Assembly: GCF_021869535.1 (NCBI RefSeq)
Contig: NW_026262734.1
Location: 78,492,339-78,556,338 of the forward strand
Direction: 5' to 3'
DNA from: Mytilus californianus
Lineage: Eukaryota > Mollusca > Bivalvia > Mytilida > Mytilidae
Length of the DNA stretch: 64,000 bases
A program made the translations under genes and the position numbers. Of this stretch, positions 25,637 to 36,392 are shown piece after piece. Each line of letters starts with the position of its first letter. Position 1 is the stretch's first letter. Below the pieces are notes generated by a model that had not been told where the DNA came from, did not search any database, and saw only the letters and a list, made by a program, of their open reading frames with translations.

Positions 25637-28600
25637 TTGAAAACAACGTTCAAACCTATGATTGCGTTGGATAAAAACCGCAATTTTTATACGTGTGCAT
25701 GTAAAACAAATTTCTTGGTAGAGGGGTCTAAATACAGCACAAAAAACAATTTCCAAAAGACCAAAAAAAGTGAAAAAGTCTATTTTAACAAAACGCATTT
25801 GACTAGCAGGTCGAACAACTGATGTTCTTAAACCCTGCTGACTGCCATTGGCGATTGCCAAATAAATTGATCACCAGATCTAACAAAATGGATCTTAATA
25901 TTAATTTAATACCAAACAGAAAACAATAAACTTGTGGAAAAGATGGTATACCACAAACATGAGGTGCAAAAATTTGTACACCATATCCGGATTTCGACAA
26001 TTAATGTCTCTTCAGTGATGTTAGAGATCGAAACGGTATTTGGAAGGCCATATAATTTACCTCAATTTAGGAAAGACTCTTGAATTTTAAAGAGTCGAAA
26101 TAGGATGAACGAATCATATAAACCCAAAGGAAAATATAATACAAGCCCAAACGAAAAAATATATAAAAGTCTAAATTGAAAACAACGTTCAAACCTATGA
26201 TTGCGTTGGATAAAAACCGCAATTTTTATACGTGTGCATGTAAAACAAATTTCTTGATAGAGGGGTCTAAATACAGCACAAACAACAATTTCCAAAAGAC
26301 CAAAAAAAGTGAAAAAGTCTATTTTAACAAAACGCATTTGACTAGCAGTTCGAACAACTGATGTTCTTAAACCCTGCTGACTGCCATTGGCAATTGCCAA
26401 ATAAATTGATCACCAGATCTAACAAAATGGATCTTAATATTAATTTAATACCAAACAGAAAACAATAAACTTGTGGAAAAGATGGTATACCACAAACATG
26501 AGGTGCAAACATTTGTACACCATATCCGGATTTCGACAATTAATGTCTCTTCAGTGATGTTAGGGATCGAAACGGTATTTGGAAGGCCATATAATTTACC
26601 TCAATTTAGGAAAGACTCTTGAATTTTAAAGAGTCGAAATAGGATGAACGGATCATGTAAAACCAAAGGAAAATATAATACAAGCCCAAACGAAAAAATA
26701 TATGAAAGTCTAAATTGAATACAACGTTCAAACCTATGATTGCGTTGGATAAAAACCGCAATTTTTATACGTGTGCATGTAAAACAAATTTCTTGATAGA
26801 GGGGTCTAAATACAGCACAAACAACAATTTCCAAAAGACCAAAAAAAGTGAAAAAGTCTATTTTAACAAAACGCATTTGACTAGCAGGTCGAACAACTGA
26901 TGTTCTTAAACCCTGCTGACTGCCATTGGCGATTGCCAAATAAATTGATCACCAGATCTAACAAAATGGATCTTAATATTAATTTAATACCAAACAGAAA
27001 ACAATAAACTTGTGGAAAAGATGGTATACCACAAACATGAGGTGCAAAAATTTGTACACCATATCCGGATTTCGACAATTAATGTCTCTTCAGTGATGTT
27101 AGAGATCGAAACGGTATTTGGAAGGCCATATAATTTACCTCAATTTAGGAAAGACTCTTGAATTTTAAAGAGTCGAAATAGGATGAATGGATCATATAAA
27201 CCCAAAGGAAAATATAATACAAGCCCAAACGAAAAAATATATAAAAGTCTAAATTGAAAACAACGTTCAAACCTATGATTGCGTTGGATAAAAACCGCAA
27301 TTTTTATACGTGTGCATGTAAAACAAATTTCTTGGTAGAGGGGTCTAAATACAGCACAAAAAACAATTTCCAAAAGACCAAAAAAAGTGAAAAAGTCTAT
27401 TTTAACAAAACGCATTTGACTAGCAGTTCGAACAACTGATGTTCTTAAACCCTGCTGACTGCCATTGGCGATTGCCAAATAAATTGATCACCAGATCTAA
27501 CAAAATGGATCTTAATATTAATTTAATACCAAACAGAAAACAATAAACTTGTGGAAAAGATGGTATACCACAAACATGAGGTGCAAAAATTTGTACACCA
27601 TATCCGGATTTCGACAATTAATGTCTCTTCAGTGATGTTAGAGATCGAAACGGTATTTGGAAGGCCATATAATTTACCTCAATTTAGGAAAGACTCTTGA
27701 ATTTTAAAGAGTCGAAATAGGATGAACGAATCATATAAACCCAAAGGAAAATATAATACAAGCCCAAACGAAAAAATATATAAAAGTCTAAATTGAAAAC
27801 AACGTTCAAACCTATGATTGCGTTGGATAAAAACCGCAATTTTTATACGTGTGCATGTAAAACAAATTTCTTGATAGAGGGGTCTAAATACAGCACAAAC
27901 AACAATTTCCAAAAGACCAAAAAAAGTGAAAAAGTCTATTTTAACAAAACGCATTTGACTAGCAGTTCGAACAACTGATGTTCTTAAACCCTGCTGACTG
28001 CCATTGGCAATTGCCAAATAAATTGATCACCAGATCTAACAAAATGGATCTTAATATTAATTTAATACCAAACAGAAAACAATAAACTTGTGGAAAAGAT
28101 GGTATACCACAAACATGAGGTGCAAACATTTGTACACCATATCCGGATTTCGACAATTAATGTCTCTTCAGTGATGTTAGGGATCGAAACGGTATTTGGA
28201 AGGCCATATAATTTACCTCAATTTAGGAAAGACTCTTGAATTTTAAAGAGTCGAAATAGGATGAACGGATCATGTAAAACCAAAGGAAAATATAATACAA
28301 GCCCAAACGAAAAAATATATGAAAGTCTAAATTGAATACAACGTTCAAACCTATGATTGCGTTGGATAAAAACCGCAATTTTTATTCGTGTGCATGTAAA
28401 ACAAATTTCTTGGTAGAGGGGTCTAAATACAGCACAAACAACAATTTCCAAAAGACCAAAAAAGTGAAAAAGTCTATTTTAACAAAACGCATTTGACTAG
28501 CAGGTCGAACAACTGATGTTCTTAAACCCTGCTGACTGCCATTGGCGATTGCCAAATAAATTGATCACCAGATCTAACAAAATGGATCTTAATATTAATT

Positions 28601-28870
28601 TAATACCAAACAGAAAACAATAAACTTGTGGAAAAGATGGTATACCACAAACATGAGGTGCAAAAATTTGTACACCATATCCGGATTTCGACAATTAATG
28701 TCTCTTCAGTGATGTTAGGGATCGAAACGGTATTTGGAAGGCCATATAATTTACCTCAATTTAGGAAAGACTCTTGAAATTTAAAGAGTCGAAATAGGAT
28801 GAACGGATCATATAAACCCAAAAGAAAATATTATACAAGCCCAAACGAAAAAATATATAAAAGTCTAAAT
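25637..28870. repeat. 1,617-bp trimer duplication near the right end of the array
   Basis: Monomers at 25637, 26176 and 26715 are mirrored by those at 27254, 27793 and 28332. Shared private variants are aaaaaacaatttcc (near 25741 and 27359), gaacgaatcat (near 26107 and 27724), catgtaaaacc (near 26655 and 28272) and tatgaaagtc with ttgaatac (near 26701 and 28319). All spacings are 3 x 539. Confidence 0.85.
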
Positions 28871-29600
28871 TGAAAACAACGTTCAAACCTATGATTGCGT
28901 TGGATAAAAACCGCAAATTTTATACGTGTGCTTGTAAAACAAATTTCTTGGTAGAGGGGTCTAAATACAGCACAAATAACGATTTCCAAAAAACCAAAAA
29001 AGTGAAAAAGTCTATTTTAACAAAACGCATTTGACTAGCAGTTCGAACAACTGATGTTCTTAAACACTGCTGACTGCCTTTGGCAATTGCCAAACAAATT
29101 GATCACCAGATCTAACAAAATGGATCTTAATATTAATTTAATACCAAACAGAAAACAATAAACTTGTGGAAAAGATGGTATACCACAAACATGAGGTGCA
29201 AAAATTTGTACACCATATCCGGATTTCGACAATTAATGTCTCTTCAGTGGTGTTAGGGATCGAAACGGTATTTGGAAGGCCATATAATTTACCTCAATTT
29301 AGGAAAGACTCTTGAATTTTAAAGAGCCGAAATAGGATGAACGGATCATATAAACCCAAAGGAAAATATAATACAAGCCCAAACGAAAAAATATATAAAA
29401 GTCTAAATTGAAAACAACGTTCAAACCTATGATTGCGTTGGATAAAAACCGCAAATTTTATACGTGTGCATGTAAAACAAATTTCTTGGTAGAGGGGTCT
29501 AAATACAGCACAAACAACGATTTCCAAAAGACCAAAAAAAAAGTGAAAAAGTCTATTTTAACAAAACGCATTTGACTAGCAGGTCGAACAACTGATGTTC

Positions 29601-29618
29601 GTATATATATATATTATA
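29601..29618. repeat. Short (TA)n tract at the right edge of the array
   Basis: The last monomer stops after actgatgttc at 29600 and passes straight into gtatatatatatattatatc. The array is therefore bounded by TA repeats on both sides. Confidence 0.85.
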
Positions 29619-30003
29619 TCATTCATTTATATATACTTTCAATACGCTTTATATAAAGTATACAAGGGCATGTACGTTATCATTTAAAAACACAATATGC
29701 CTCACTTTTCTTTAAAACGATTTTAAAGACTTCTAAATTACTTTTTTTTTCTCTAAAGAACAGTTTGAGGGATCTAGTCCAAACGAATTTATGTGTGTTT
29801 TGTTTTGTTTTATCTTATTTTATAATCGAACAAGTAAATCAGAGGAGAAATACATATTACAATGTATTCAGTATGTAGAAAGAAATCAAACTGAGCCAAA
29901 ATTTGGTAGGGAAAAGGGGATTAAAGTTAAGTAATTGTTGGTTTGATCTTAATATCACCACGTCTATGCTACTTGAATCAAGTCAAAACCGGAAAGAAAC
30001 AAA
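29619..30003. other. No gene seen
   Basis: AT-rich spacer between the satellite array and the fold-back element. Confidence 0.5.
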
Positions 30004-30655
30004 TATGGAACTCCACAACTGTCTTATTTGGAACTCTTATATTACGCTATGTTGTTTTATTATTACTTGATGATATGTTGTCTTTAAATAATATGATTTT
30101 GACATTACGTAATGATGTTTTGATATAACTCAATATGGAATAGTCATTACTTGATGATATTTCGATATTTCACGATATGGTTTCGTATTGACTTGATATA
30201 GTTTTATCATTACTTGATATGATTCTGTCATTACTCGATGTGGTTTCACCATTATTCAATTTGGTTGTTTCATTAGGCAATGTGGTTTTAACATTACTTG
30301 ATGTTTATGTGACTTAACGTAATGTAGTTGTTTCATTGTACATGATGTGGTTTTGTTATTTCGTAATGATGATTTGCCAATTCATTATATGGTTTTGTTA
30401 TTACGTAATGATGTTTCAAAATTTGACGATTTTACACTACATGGTGTGTTTGTTTCAGTTTTTGAAGTGGTCCTGTCATTCTTTGATGTGGTTATCACAT
30501 TACTTGATGAGGTAAAACCACGTGACCATTTCGGAAAAAAATATGTTCTTTTTTAAACCGATTTCTATTTGTCGTTTGTTTAATGTTCTTTGGATGAGTT
30601 TCGCTATCCATTGGGTTCAAGTTCAAATTAAAGTTCGAGTTGTTGTTCAGAGTTA
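30004..30655 (+). repeat. Left inverted arm with 21-bp repeats
   Basis: At least eight degenerate units of the form CATTACTTGATRTGGTTTTA lie between about 30140 and 30420. The inner end continues through a conserved ccacgtgaccatttcgg (near 30518) to a segment resembling caaattaaagttcgagtt near 30625. The open frame at 30347-30556 and its partner in the other arm are matching readings of the repeat, not a gene. Confidence 0.75.
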
Positions 30656-31076
30656 TTTGGTATGAAAAAGGGGAACGGCAGAAAAAAAAAGAAGAAAAAA
30701 GTACTAAAAAATTTACAGTCTTTCGGCCATACGGGGGATATCCCTAAACCACTTGGTCGTGCCGTTTTTTTCTTAATTCTCAAATTGAAGCAGTATTATA
30801 TAATACATTCGTAAAAGATTACACGGAATCCTCGTCTCGCCTGATATTGCTGCTGTCAGTGTACACGCGTAATGTTGACTGTACATTTACTTGTACATTT
30901 ATCGGTAAAATCTCTTTAAAAAAAATGTTTTTCTGTAGCTGCTTTCTCTTGATCTTGAAGAATAACTCCTATACAAGTTTTATACTAATCCATTGAGGTT
31001 TACAAATTAATCATGTCAAAACAGTTTAATTCGGTAATATTTGATGCAAAATAAAACCGTATATAGAAATAATAAA

Positions 31077-31244
31077 ATGTGGTATGATTGCAAATGAGAC
31101 AACTCTCAACCAAAATTAATATTTACCACATGACGTAGAAAGTAACAACTATATTTGAGCAAAACCCATACCACATAGTATGCTATAAAAGGTCCCGAAA
31201 TGAAAAATGTAAAAACAATTTAAACGAGAAACCTAACAATCTAA
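31077..31244 (-). repeat. Interspersed repeat family A, copy 1
   Basis: Reads, in its reverse orientation, gtggtatgattgcaaatgag, then acaactctcaacca, ccataccacatagtatgc and ataaaaggtcccgaaatg. The same order of blocks recurs at 59103-59277 and, more degenerate, at 57538-57780. From memory this is an abundant mussel repeat, often found in 3' UTRs; its class is unknown to me. Confidence 0.6.
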
Positions 31245-31569
31245 ATGATGAAGACGCCGACGCCACTACCGACAACTGAATATAGGTTTGTTGTGTCTCA
31301 CTGCCGCTATATTAATGTTCCGGGTTCAACACAAAAATCAAAAGACTTGTACTTTATTGTCGACAATGAGACACTTTAAATCAACTGACACTAATGTTAC
31401 AGGGAAATTGGGGGATCGGAATAAGCGAAAAAGCATCAATTTTATAAAACATGACTTCTCTGATTTTTTTAGCGTGTATAATCATTTGAACATTAACGAA
31501 TATCAGTCTTTTTTTTTTATAAATTGCATACTCTGATATATATCGCACTAATTGAAGCAACAACATTTT

Positions 31570-31765
31570 TGGAATATCTGTTTCACAAGTGACGACGGAT
31601 ATGTTCCAGTTGTCGTACCCAAACCCCGTCATCTTTTCCTCGAATGTGAACTACCAAATAAAACTAAATAACTGGATTTGTACTTTCACGAATAACACGA
31701 AAGGTACCACACATTGAGCAGAATCTGCTTTACCTTTCAGAGCACGTGAGATCACCCCCGATGGA
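31570..31765 (+). repeat. Penelope-like 3' tail fragment (type 1)
   Basis: Aligns with the tail of the Penelope-like insertion at 43590-43780: ggaatatctgtttcacaa, gaatgtgaactacc, ggatttgta, cgaaaggtaccaca, gagcagaatctgctt and gagatcacccc all occur in the same order. No coding part is left. Confidence 0.65.
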
Positions 31766-31879
31766 TTTATATTACCCAGTAATACCGATCTATTGAGTTA
31801 AACCTATTGGAACTGTTTTTACATTTACATGTGCTGTTACATTACAGTCCGAGTTTAGGTTAGGGTTTAGCTCTCACAT

Positions 31880-32090
31880 ACATAATAAACTCCACCACGT
31901 GCATATTTTTAATGTGCCTGCCAAAGCAAGGAACCTGTGGTTCAATGGTTGTCATTGTTTCATGTGTGTCATATTTTTTTTTCGTAGATTGTTTAGTTAT
32001 AAGTTAGACCGTTAGTTTTTTCGTTTGAATTGTTTCACATTTTCACGTGGTGGCCTTTGTAGCCTTTTTTTTACTATACGGTGCGTTGAA
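31880..32090 (+). repeat. Interspersed repeat family A, copy 2 (opposite orientation)
   Basis: Contains ggaacctgtggttcaatgg, gttgtcattgt, a T-run, agaccgttagttttttcg, tttgaattgttt and a degenerate ggccttt. This matches the more internal part of family A. It is cut off by the start of the next element. Confidence 0.45.
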
Positions 32091-32730
32091 TAAAATTGAG
32101 AATGGAAATGGGGAATGTGTCAAAGAGACAACAACCCGACCACAGAACAGACAACAGCAGAAGGCCACCAACAGGTCTTCAATGCAGCGAGAAATTCCCG
32201 CACCCGGAGGCGTCCTTCAGCTGGCCCCTAAACAAATATATATACTAGTTCAGTGATAATGAACGCCATACTAAACTCCAAATTGTACACAAGAAACTAA
32301 AATTAAAAATAATACAAGACTAACAAAGGCTAGAGGCTCCCGACTTGGGACAGGCGCAAAAATGCGGCGGGGTTAAACATGTTTATGAGATCTCAACCCT
32401 CCCCCTATACCTCTAGCCAATGTAGAAAAGTAAACGCATAACAATACGCACATTAAAATTCAGTTCAAGAGAAGTCCGAGTCTGATGTCAGAAGATGTAA
32501 CCAAAGAAAATAAACAAAATGACAATAATACATAAATAACAACAGACTACTAGCAGTTAACTGACATGCCAGCTCCAGACTTCAATTAAACTGATTGAAA
32601 GATTATGTCTTCATCATATGAATATCAGGCACAATCCTTCCCGTTAGGGGTTTAGTATCATACCATCATAACATATATGAGAAGAACATAACCCGTGTCA
32701 TGCCAACAACTGGTTTTTAAATAAATGTGT
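32090..32730 (-). repeat. Penelope-like 3' untranslated tail (type 2)
   Basis: Lies directly downstream, on the minus strand, of the coding fragment at 32930-32731. It includes landmark blocks such as gaaattcccgcacccggagg, gcaaaaatgcggcggggtt and cataacccgtgtcatgccaa (plus-strand reading). I recall these from common mussel repeats. The outer boundary near 32090 is approximate. Confidence 0.5.
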
Positions 32731-32930
32731 TTAGTGCAGATGCAAAGACCCTATAAGTGAATCAATATTAACGCCAAAATATGCAATCTTTAATGACCTG
32801 ACAACAGTATCGTAACTATATCCCTTCTTAATAAGTCTATTTAAAGGTTTTGTTAGTTTCAGAGGTGAATACTGACATTTTTGTGCTTTATAAAGAATAT
32901 TTCCATAAAAAAGGCTGTATGGTTGCCTAT
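32731..32930 (-). pseudogene. C-terminal fragment of a Penelope-like reverse transcriptase protein
   Basis: The minus strand encodes a tail reading LFYGNILYKAQK, then LTKPLNRLIKKGYSYDTVV and RSLKIAYFG, before the stop. The same blocks (FYG-N-I, K-L-I-PLNKLI) occur in the degenerate copy at 58923-59114, which supports common origin. Everything upstream, including all catalytic RT motifs, is missing. The fragment is joined at its 5' side to a short family A end at about 32945. No GIY-YIG endonuclease follows; the stop leads straight into the 3' tail. It sits inside the fold-back element, so it inserted there or was captured. Confidence 0.6.
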
Positions 32931-32944
32931 GATTGCTTACATCC

Positions 32945-33000
32945 ATTGCATTTAAACTCTGGTGGATAGTTGTCTCATTGGCAATCACTACACATCCAAC
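32945..33000 (+). repeat. Family A terminal fragment
   Basis: ctggtggatagttgtctcat followed by tggcaatcactacacatc matches the conserved family A end. Only this ~50-bp end is present. Confidence 0.55.
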
Positions 33001-33139
33001 TTTATTTCAAATTCTATGTTGTCTTTTGTATACTTTAACATTGTTAATGTGTTGTACGCATACCCCTCAGCCCTCTTTTCGGAAGCCCGAGCAAAAGCCC
33101 TTGATCTTCGATAGAAAAATTTAAATACGGGCTCATATT

Positions 33140-33374
33140 AGAAATCACCAATTTTAACTCGAAATCTTAATCTAAACGAAACTCATATTCGACTCTAACT
33201 CGAACTCTATCCTTAAAGGCAACTCAAATTCAAAGTTGAAATCGAATTCATTATTGTTACTCGAACTCTACCTTTGAATTGACTCAAACTTGAAGTTAAA
33301 CTCGAAACGCAATGCTAACTAGAACTTTAATTCTAATAATGGCTTGAATTATAACTTGAATCGAAGACTTAACT
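33140..33374. repeat. Degenerate AACTCGAA-type minisatellite
   Basis: Many variants of aactcgaa, actcaaat and aactcgaac follow one another with irregular 10-20-bp spacing, merging into the inner end of the right fold-back arm. The left arm keeps only a trace of this (aagttcgagttgttgttcag). Confidence 0.6.
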
Positions 33375-34035
33375 CAAAGTTTAACTCGAACAGTAACCCG
33401 AACTTTAATTTAAACTCTAACTCGATGGATGGCCACACTCATCCAAGGCACATAAAACATGGAAATCTAGGATCTAAAAATAGAAATCGTTTTTCCGAAA
33501 TGGTCACGTGGTTTTACCTCATCACGTAATGTGATAACCATATGAAAGAATGAAAGGACCACATCAAATACTGAAACAAACACATCATGTAGTGTAAAAT
33601 CGTCAAATGTTGAAACATCATTAGAAACATCATTACGTAATGTTAAAGCCATATAAAGAATTGGCAAATCATCATTACGAAATAACAAAACCACATCATG
33701 TACTGAAACAACAACATTACGTTAAGTCACGTACACATCAAGTAATGTTAAAACCACATTGCCTAATGACACAACTACATTAAATAATGATGAAACCACA
33801 TCGAGTAATGACAAAGCCATATTAAGTAATGACAAAACTATATCAAGTCAATACGAAACCATATCGTGTAATGTCGAAATATCATTAAGTAATGACTATT
33901 CCATATTAAGTTATATCAAAACATCATGACGTAATATCAAAACCATATTATTTAAAGACAAAACGTTATCAAGTAATAATAAAACAACATAACGTTATAT
34001 CAGAGTTTCACATAAGACAGCTGTGGCGTTCCATA
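33375..34035 (-). repeat. Right inverted arm with 21-bp repeats
   Basis: Inverted copy of 30004-30655, including ccgaaatggtcacgtgg near 33498, at least eight 21-bp units with the core ACCACATCAAGTAATG, and the end cagctgtggcgttccata at 34018-34035. Confidence 0.75.
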
Positions 34036-34949
34036 CAAAAAGACAAATGTCAGATTTATAAGAACAAAATACAAATGTAAAGTGCCATTTATGTCACTCT
34101 CTTTAAAACTGTTCTTGTTTTTGATTATAAATAGCTACATATTTTCCCGTACAATTCAGATCATTTAACTTTTATGTGATTGCTTGCAGGGAAATAACTT
34201 TTGAAAGCAACACCTTGAATAAATATGATATTATGTTTTATATTTGATACATAGCAGTACATTTACCATTCCAACAATATGTGTTTAAAGGTTTCTGGTT
34301 GTTTATTGCACAAAAGGTTGTGTATAAATTGTTTTAAGTAATTTTGAATCAAAGCTAAGTGGGTAACCTTTAGTTAGTATTTTAAAGGTGTCAAGAATAT
34401 TGTTAAACTCATTTAAATGAATGTCATACGAGACAAAATTAGCCCGACATTAAAATTTCTATTTCTTCACCATAGGCTGAATATACAGGTTGTAAATTGA
34501 TATAGAATCTGAGATATGATTTCATCAGATCAGATCACTTCCTTTACTGTAATGTTTATCAAATCTTTTATGAGAAATATTCAGTTTATATTATGTAGAT
34601 ATTTAGAATGTCATGCTATGATTGTTGTTCATTTTTTTCATGTTTTAAAAATTCGGTTATAAAAGGACTGATTCGGCCAATCAGGAATAATATGTAAATA
34701 AAATCAACAAGAAATGCACACAGATGCAAGAAGCGAAATAGTACTCGTGCGAGTCCAATGCATTTCTAAACTCGATTGTTTTCTTCTCATACATTGCACC
34801 ACCGTACTCGACAAAGAATATTTAAGCTAACATAATTCCTTTTTTATTTACTGGAATTCACATTTCTTGTTATTTTCGTTTGTTCTTAGCATAGTTGTAG
34901 ATTTTTAAATGTATACCTTTGAATAATGCTCATACTATGGTGGCAGGTT
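34036..34949. other. No gene seen
   Basis: AT-rich; I find no supported feature. Confidence 0.45.
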
Positions 34950-35150
34950 AAGGCCATTCCGCATTTTCGAGTTTTCGCTATTCATATTCTATAAGGCGTT
35001 AAAAAGCGAAATCGCAAAGTCGAAGACGCGAAAATGCGAAGTCGAAAACGCGAAGTCGAAAAAGCAAAAACGCGAAATAATTTTTCTTTCCAAATTAGCG
35101 TTTTCGACTTCGTGTTTTTTGCGTTTTTGCGTTTTTTTGCGTTTTTCACC
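34950..35150. repeat. GCGAAGTCGAAAA minisatellite with inverted halves
   Basis: The left half (about 34960-35080) repeats gcgaaatcgcaaagtcg, gaagacgcgaaaatgcg and gaagtcgaaaacgcg. The right half (about 35098-35145) carries the complementary gcgttttcgacttcg and gcgtttttgcg units. The two halves can pair over a short loop. It is unusually CpG-rich for this window. Confidence 0.7.
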
Positions 35151-35269
35151 ATTTCTTATTTGACAGATTCTTATTTACATGGACCTGTGCTATAGGAGAA
35201 AAAATAGGATATAGGAATTGTAACAATATTGTCATATCCACAAGGAATGATTATTTTATTAGAAGTTTT

Positions 35270-36352
35270 CAAAAAGGACATTTTAGCAGTTTCCGTAAAT
35301 TCTTTTTTATATGATTTCTTAATTGAAAAAAAATGCATGCATTTTATGGAAGAAATAGGTAAGTGCATTATATTTTATTTGAATACACAGGCAAACTTAC
35401 CACAGATGATACCCTTTATGATTCTCATATGATAGCAAACATGCATATCAAATGAGAGCATTTTCCTATGATGAGATGAGAATCATATATAATTTCCTAT
35501 GAACTCTCATGGTGCTCTTTTTTTATATGATTTCCATATCATCGCTATTATATTAGAATCAAATGTGACAACTTTCCTTGTGTTGTATAGTCTTTTTTTG
35601 GTGTTGCATCTTAATATTATTTTGTTGTCAGTAAGATATTTCTGTGTAGAATCCTTGAAATGATTGTGATGCACATAAAAATAATCCAAACATACTAAAT
35701 GCCTTATATATGCAAATTATCTAAACAAAAAATGTATGTTTTATTAAATTGGGTACGGGATAAACGTCAAAAAGACAACATCCCATTCCCCAAAGCAAAT
35801 AAATTCTGTAAATTCAAGGGTTTCATATCTATATTAATGTTCTGGTGATATGTTAAAGTAGTAACATGGTAATCAGCCCATCTTTATTAACTGATTTTAT
35901 AAGACATAATGGTCTTTTTCTAGATTTAAGCATTTTTGTCCCCCGCACCACACTTTGCGGGGACATAGAAATACTGTGCACCCGTTTGTCCATCCGTCCA
36001 GTCTTGTTAGCGCTCTCATGGGGACAATTCTTTCCAGAATTTTATAAAACTTACACTACAGGTTGATATCAGCAATTTCTCGGACAAGTTCTAAAACGGG
36101 TGCTGATTGCCTTTCTTAAAATAGTTATGCCCTTGTACTATATAACCTTTGATAGATGAACTATGTGCCAGGGATATTGGAACTCTATTTAGTTTTTAGA
36201 TCATCTTGGGCAAGTTTGCCTGTGTATTAAAATAAAATATAATGCACATATTTATTTCCTAAAAAAATCATCCATAAAACGCAAGCATTTTTTTTTCAAT
36301 AAAGAAATAATATAAAAAAGAATTAACGGAAACTGCTTAAATGTCCCTTTTT
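35270..36352. mobile_element. Element with ~145-bp terminal inverted repeats
   Basis: 35270-35413 and 36196-36352 are inverted copies. Shared blocks include aaaaaggacattttagcagt against actgcttaaatgtcccttttt, a cag-tttccgtaaattctt block, a tgca(tg)cattttatgg block, tgcattatattttattt, and ggcaaacttacc against gggcaagtttgcc. The ~780-bp interior includes a segment around 35935-36130 (ccgcaccacactttgcgggg, then cccgtttgtccatccgtcca) that I recall as a common bivalve repeat. No transposase frame was seen. Confidence 0.65.
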
Positions 36353-36361
36353 GTGCAACCT

Positions 36362-36362
<1 letters not shown>

Positions 36363-36392
<30 letters not shown>
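36363..36392. repeat. (ATA)n microsatellite forming the LINE tail
   Basis: Ten trinucleotide units. On the minus strand it follows aaataaagat and so sits where the 3' tail of the LINE remnant would be. Confidence 0.9.

Larger units (their letters stand above)
3131..29600. repeat. 539-bp satellite DNA, about 49 tandem copies
   Basis: A fixed landmark (tataaaagtctaaattg) recurs at 3131, 3671, 4210 and so on, almost always every 539 bp, giving 50 starts of which the first and last are partial. Most neighbours differ by only a few substitutions. Each monomer holds a TATATAAAAG box, a 54-64-codon open frame on the plus strand, the 12-bp near-palindrome TGGCRATTGCCA, and a hairpin GACTCTT-8 nt-AAGAGTC. 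Three linked marker sites split monomers into types: cct or cca about 21 bp after the TTG that opens the plus frame; cgc or cgt about 24 bp further on; tgatgtt or tgatatt after the plus-frame stop. These show higher-order structure (see findings). Non-unit-length spacings are rare: one 388-bp unit and several 538- or 540-bp units. No similarity to rRNA, histone or snRNA genes was recognised. Confidence 0.98.
30004..34035. mobile_element. Fold-back-like element with ~650-bp inverted arms
   Basis: The left arm (30004 to about 30655) and right arm (about 33375 to 34035) are inverted copies with moderate divergence. Outer ends read TATGGAAC on the left and GTTCCATA on the right. Most of each arm is a degenerate 21-bp repeat. 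The 2.7-kb interior holds fragments of other retroelements and no transposase was seen, so it is either non-autonomous or a landing site for later insertions. A CAAA flanks both ends and may be a target duplication, but this is weak. Fold-back (FB-like) elements typically have long arms made of short repeats; the assignment is by structure only. Confidence 0.7.

Noticed and set aside
25415-25861. 148-residue minus-strand frame as a real gene
   Set aside because: It is created by the 150-bp deletion at 25542.
3131-29600. Dozens of similar 61-, 65- and 112-residue open frames across the array as a tandem gene family
   Set aside because: They are the same satellite read on both strands. The plus frames and most minus frames open only at TTG, they overlap each other, and the 539-bp length breaks every frame.
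3131-29600. CRISPR array
   Set aside because: The repeating unit is 539 bp and fully tandem, with no short repeats alternating with unique spacers; the context is eukaryotic.
3131-29600. 5S rRNA, snRNA or histone gene cluster
   Set aside because: No 5S internal control region, U6-like or histone-like sequence was found in the monomer.
3131-29600. CENP-B box as evidence for a centromere
   Set aside because: Looked for TTCG-N4-A-N2-CGGG in the monomer on both strands; the TTCG sites do not continue correctly.
3131-29600. Helitron-type element carrying the array
   Set aside because: No 5' TC and 3' hairpin-CTRR ends could be placed; a ctag near 3125 is not enough.
30347-33694. Pair of similar open frames in the fold-back arms as duplicated genes
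   Set aside because: The peptides are repeats of the 21-bp DNA unit in both arms, without any other coding signal.
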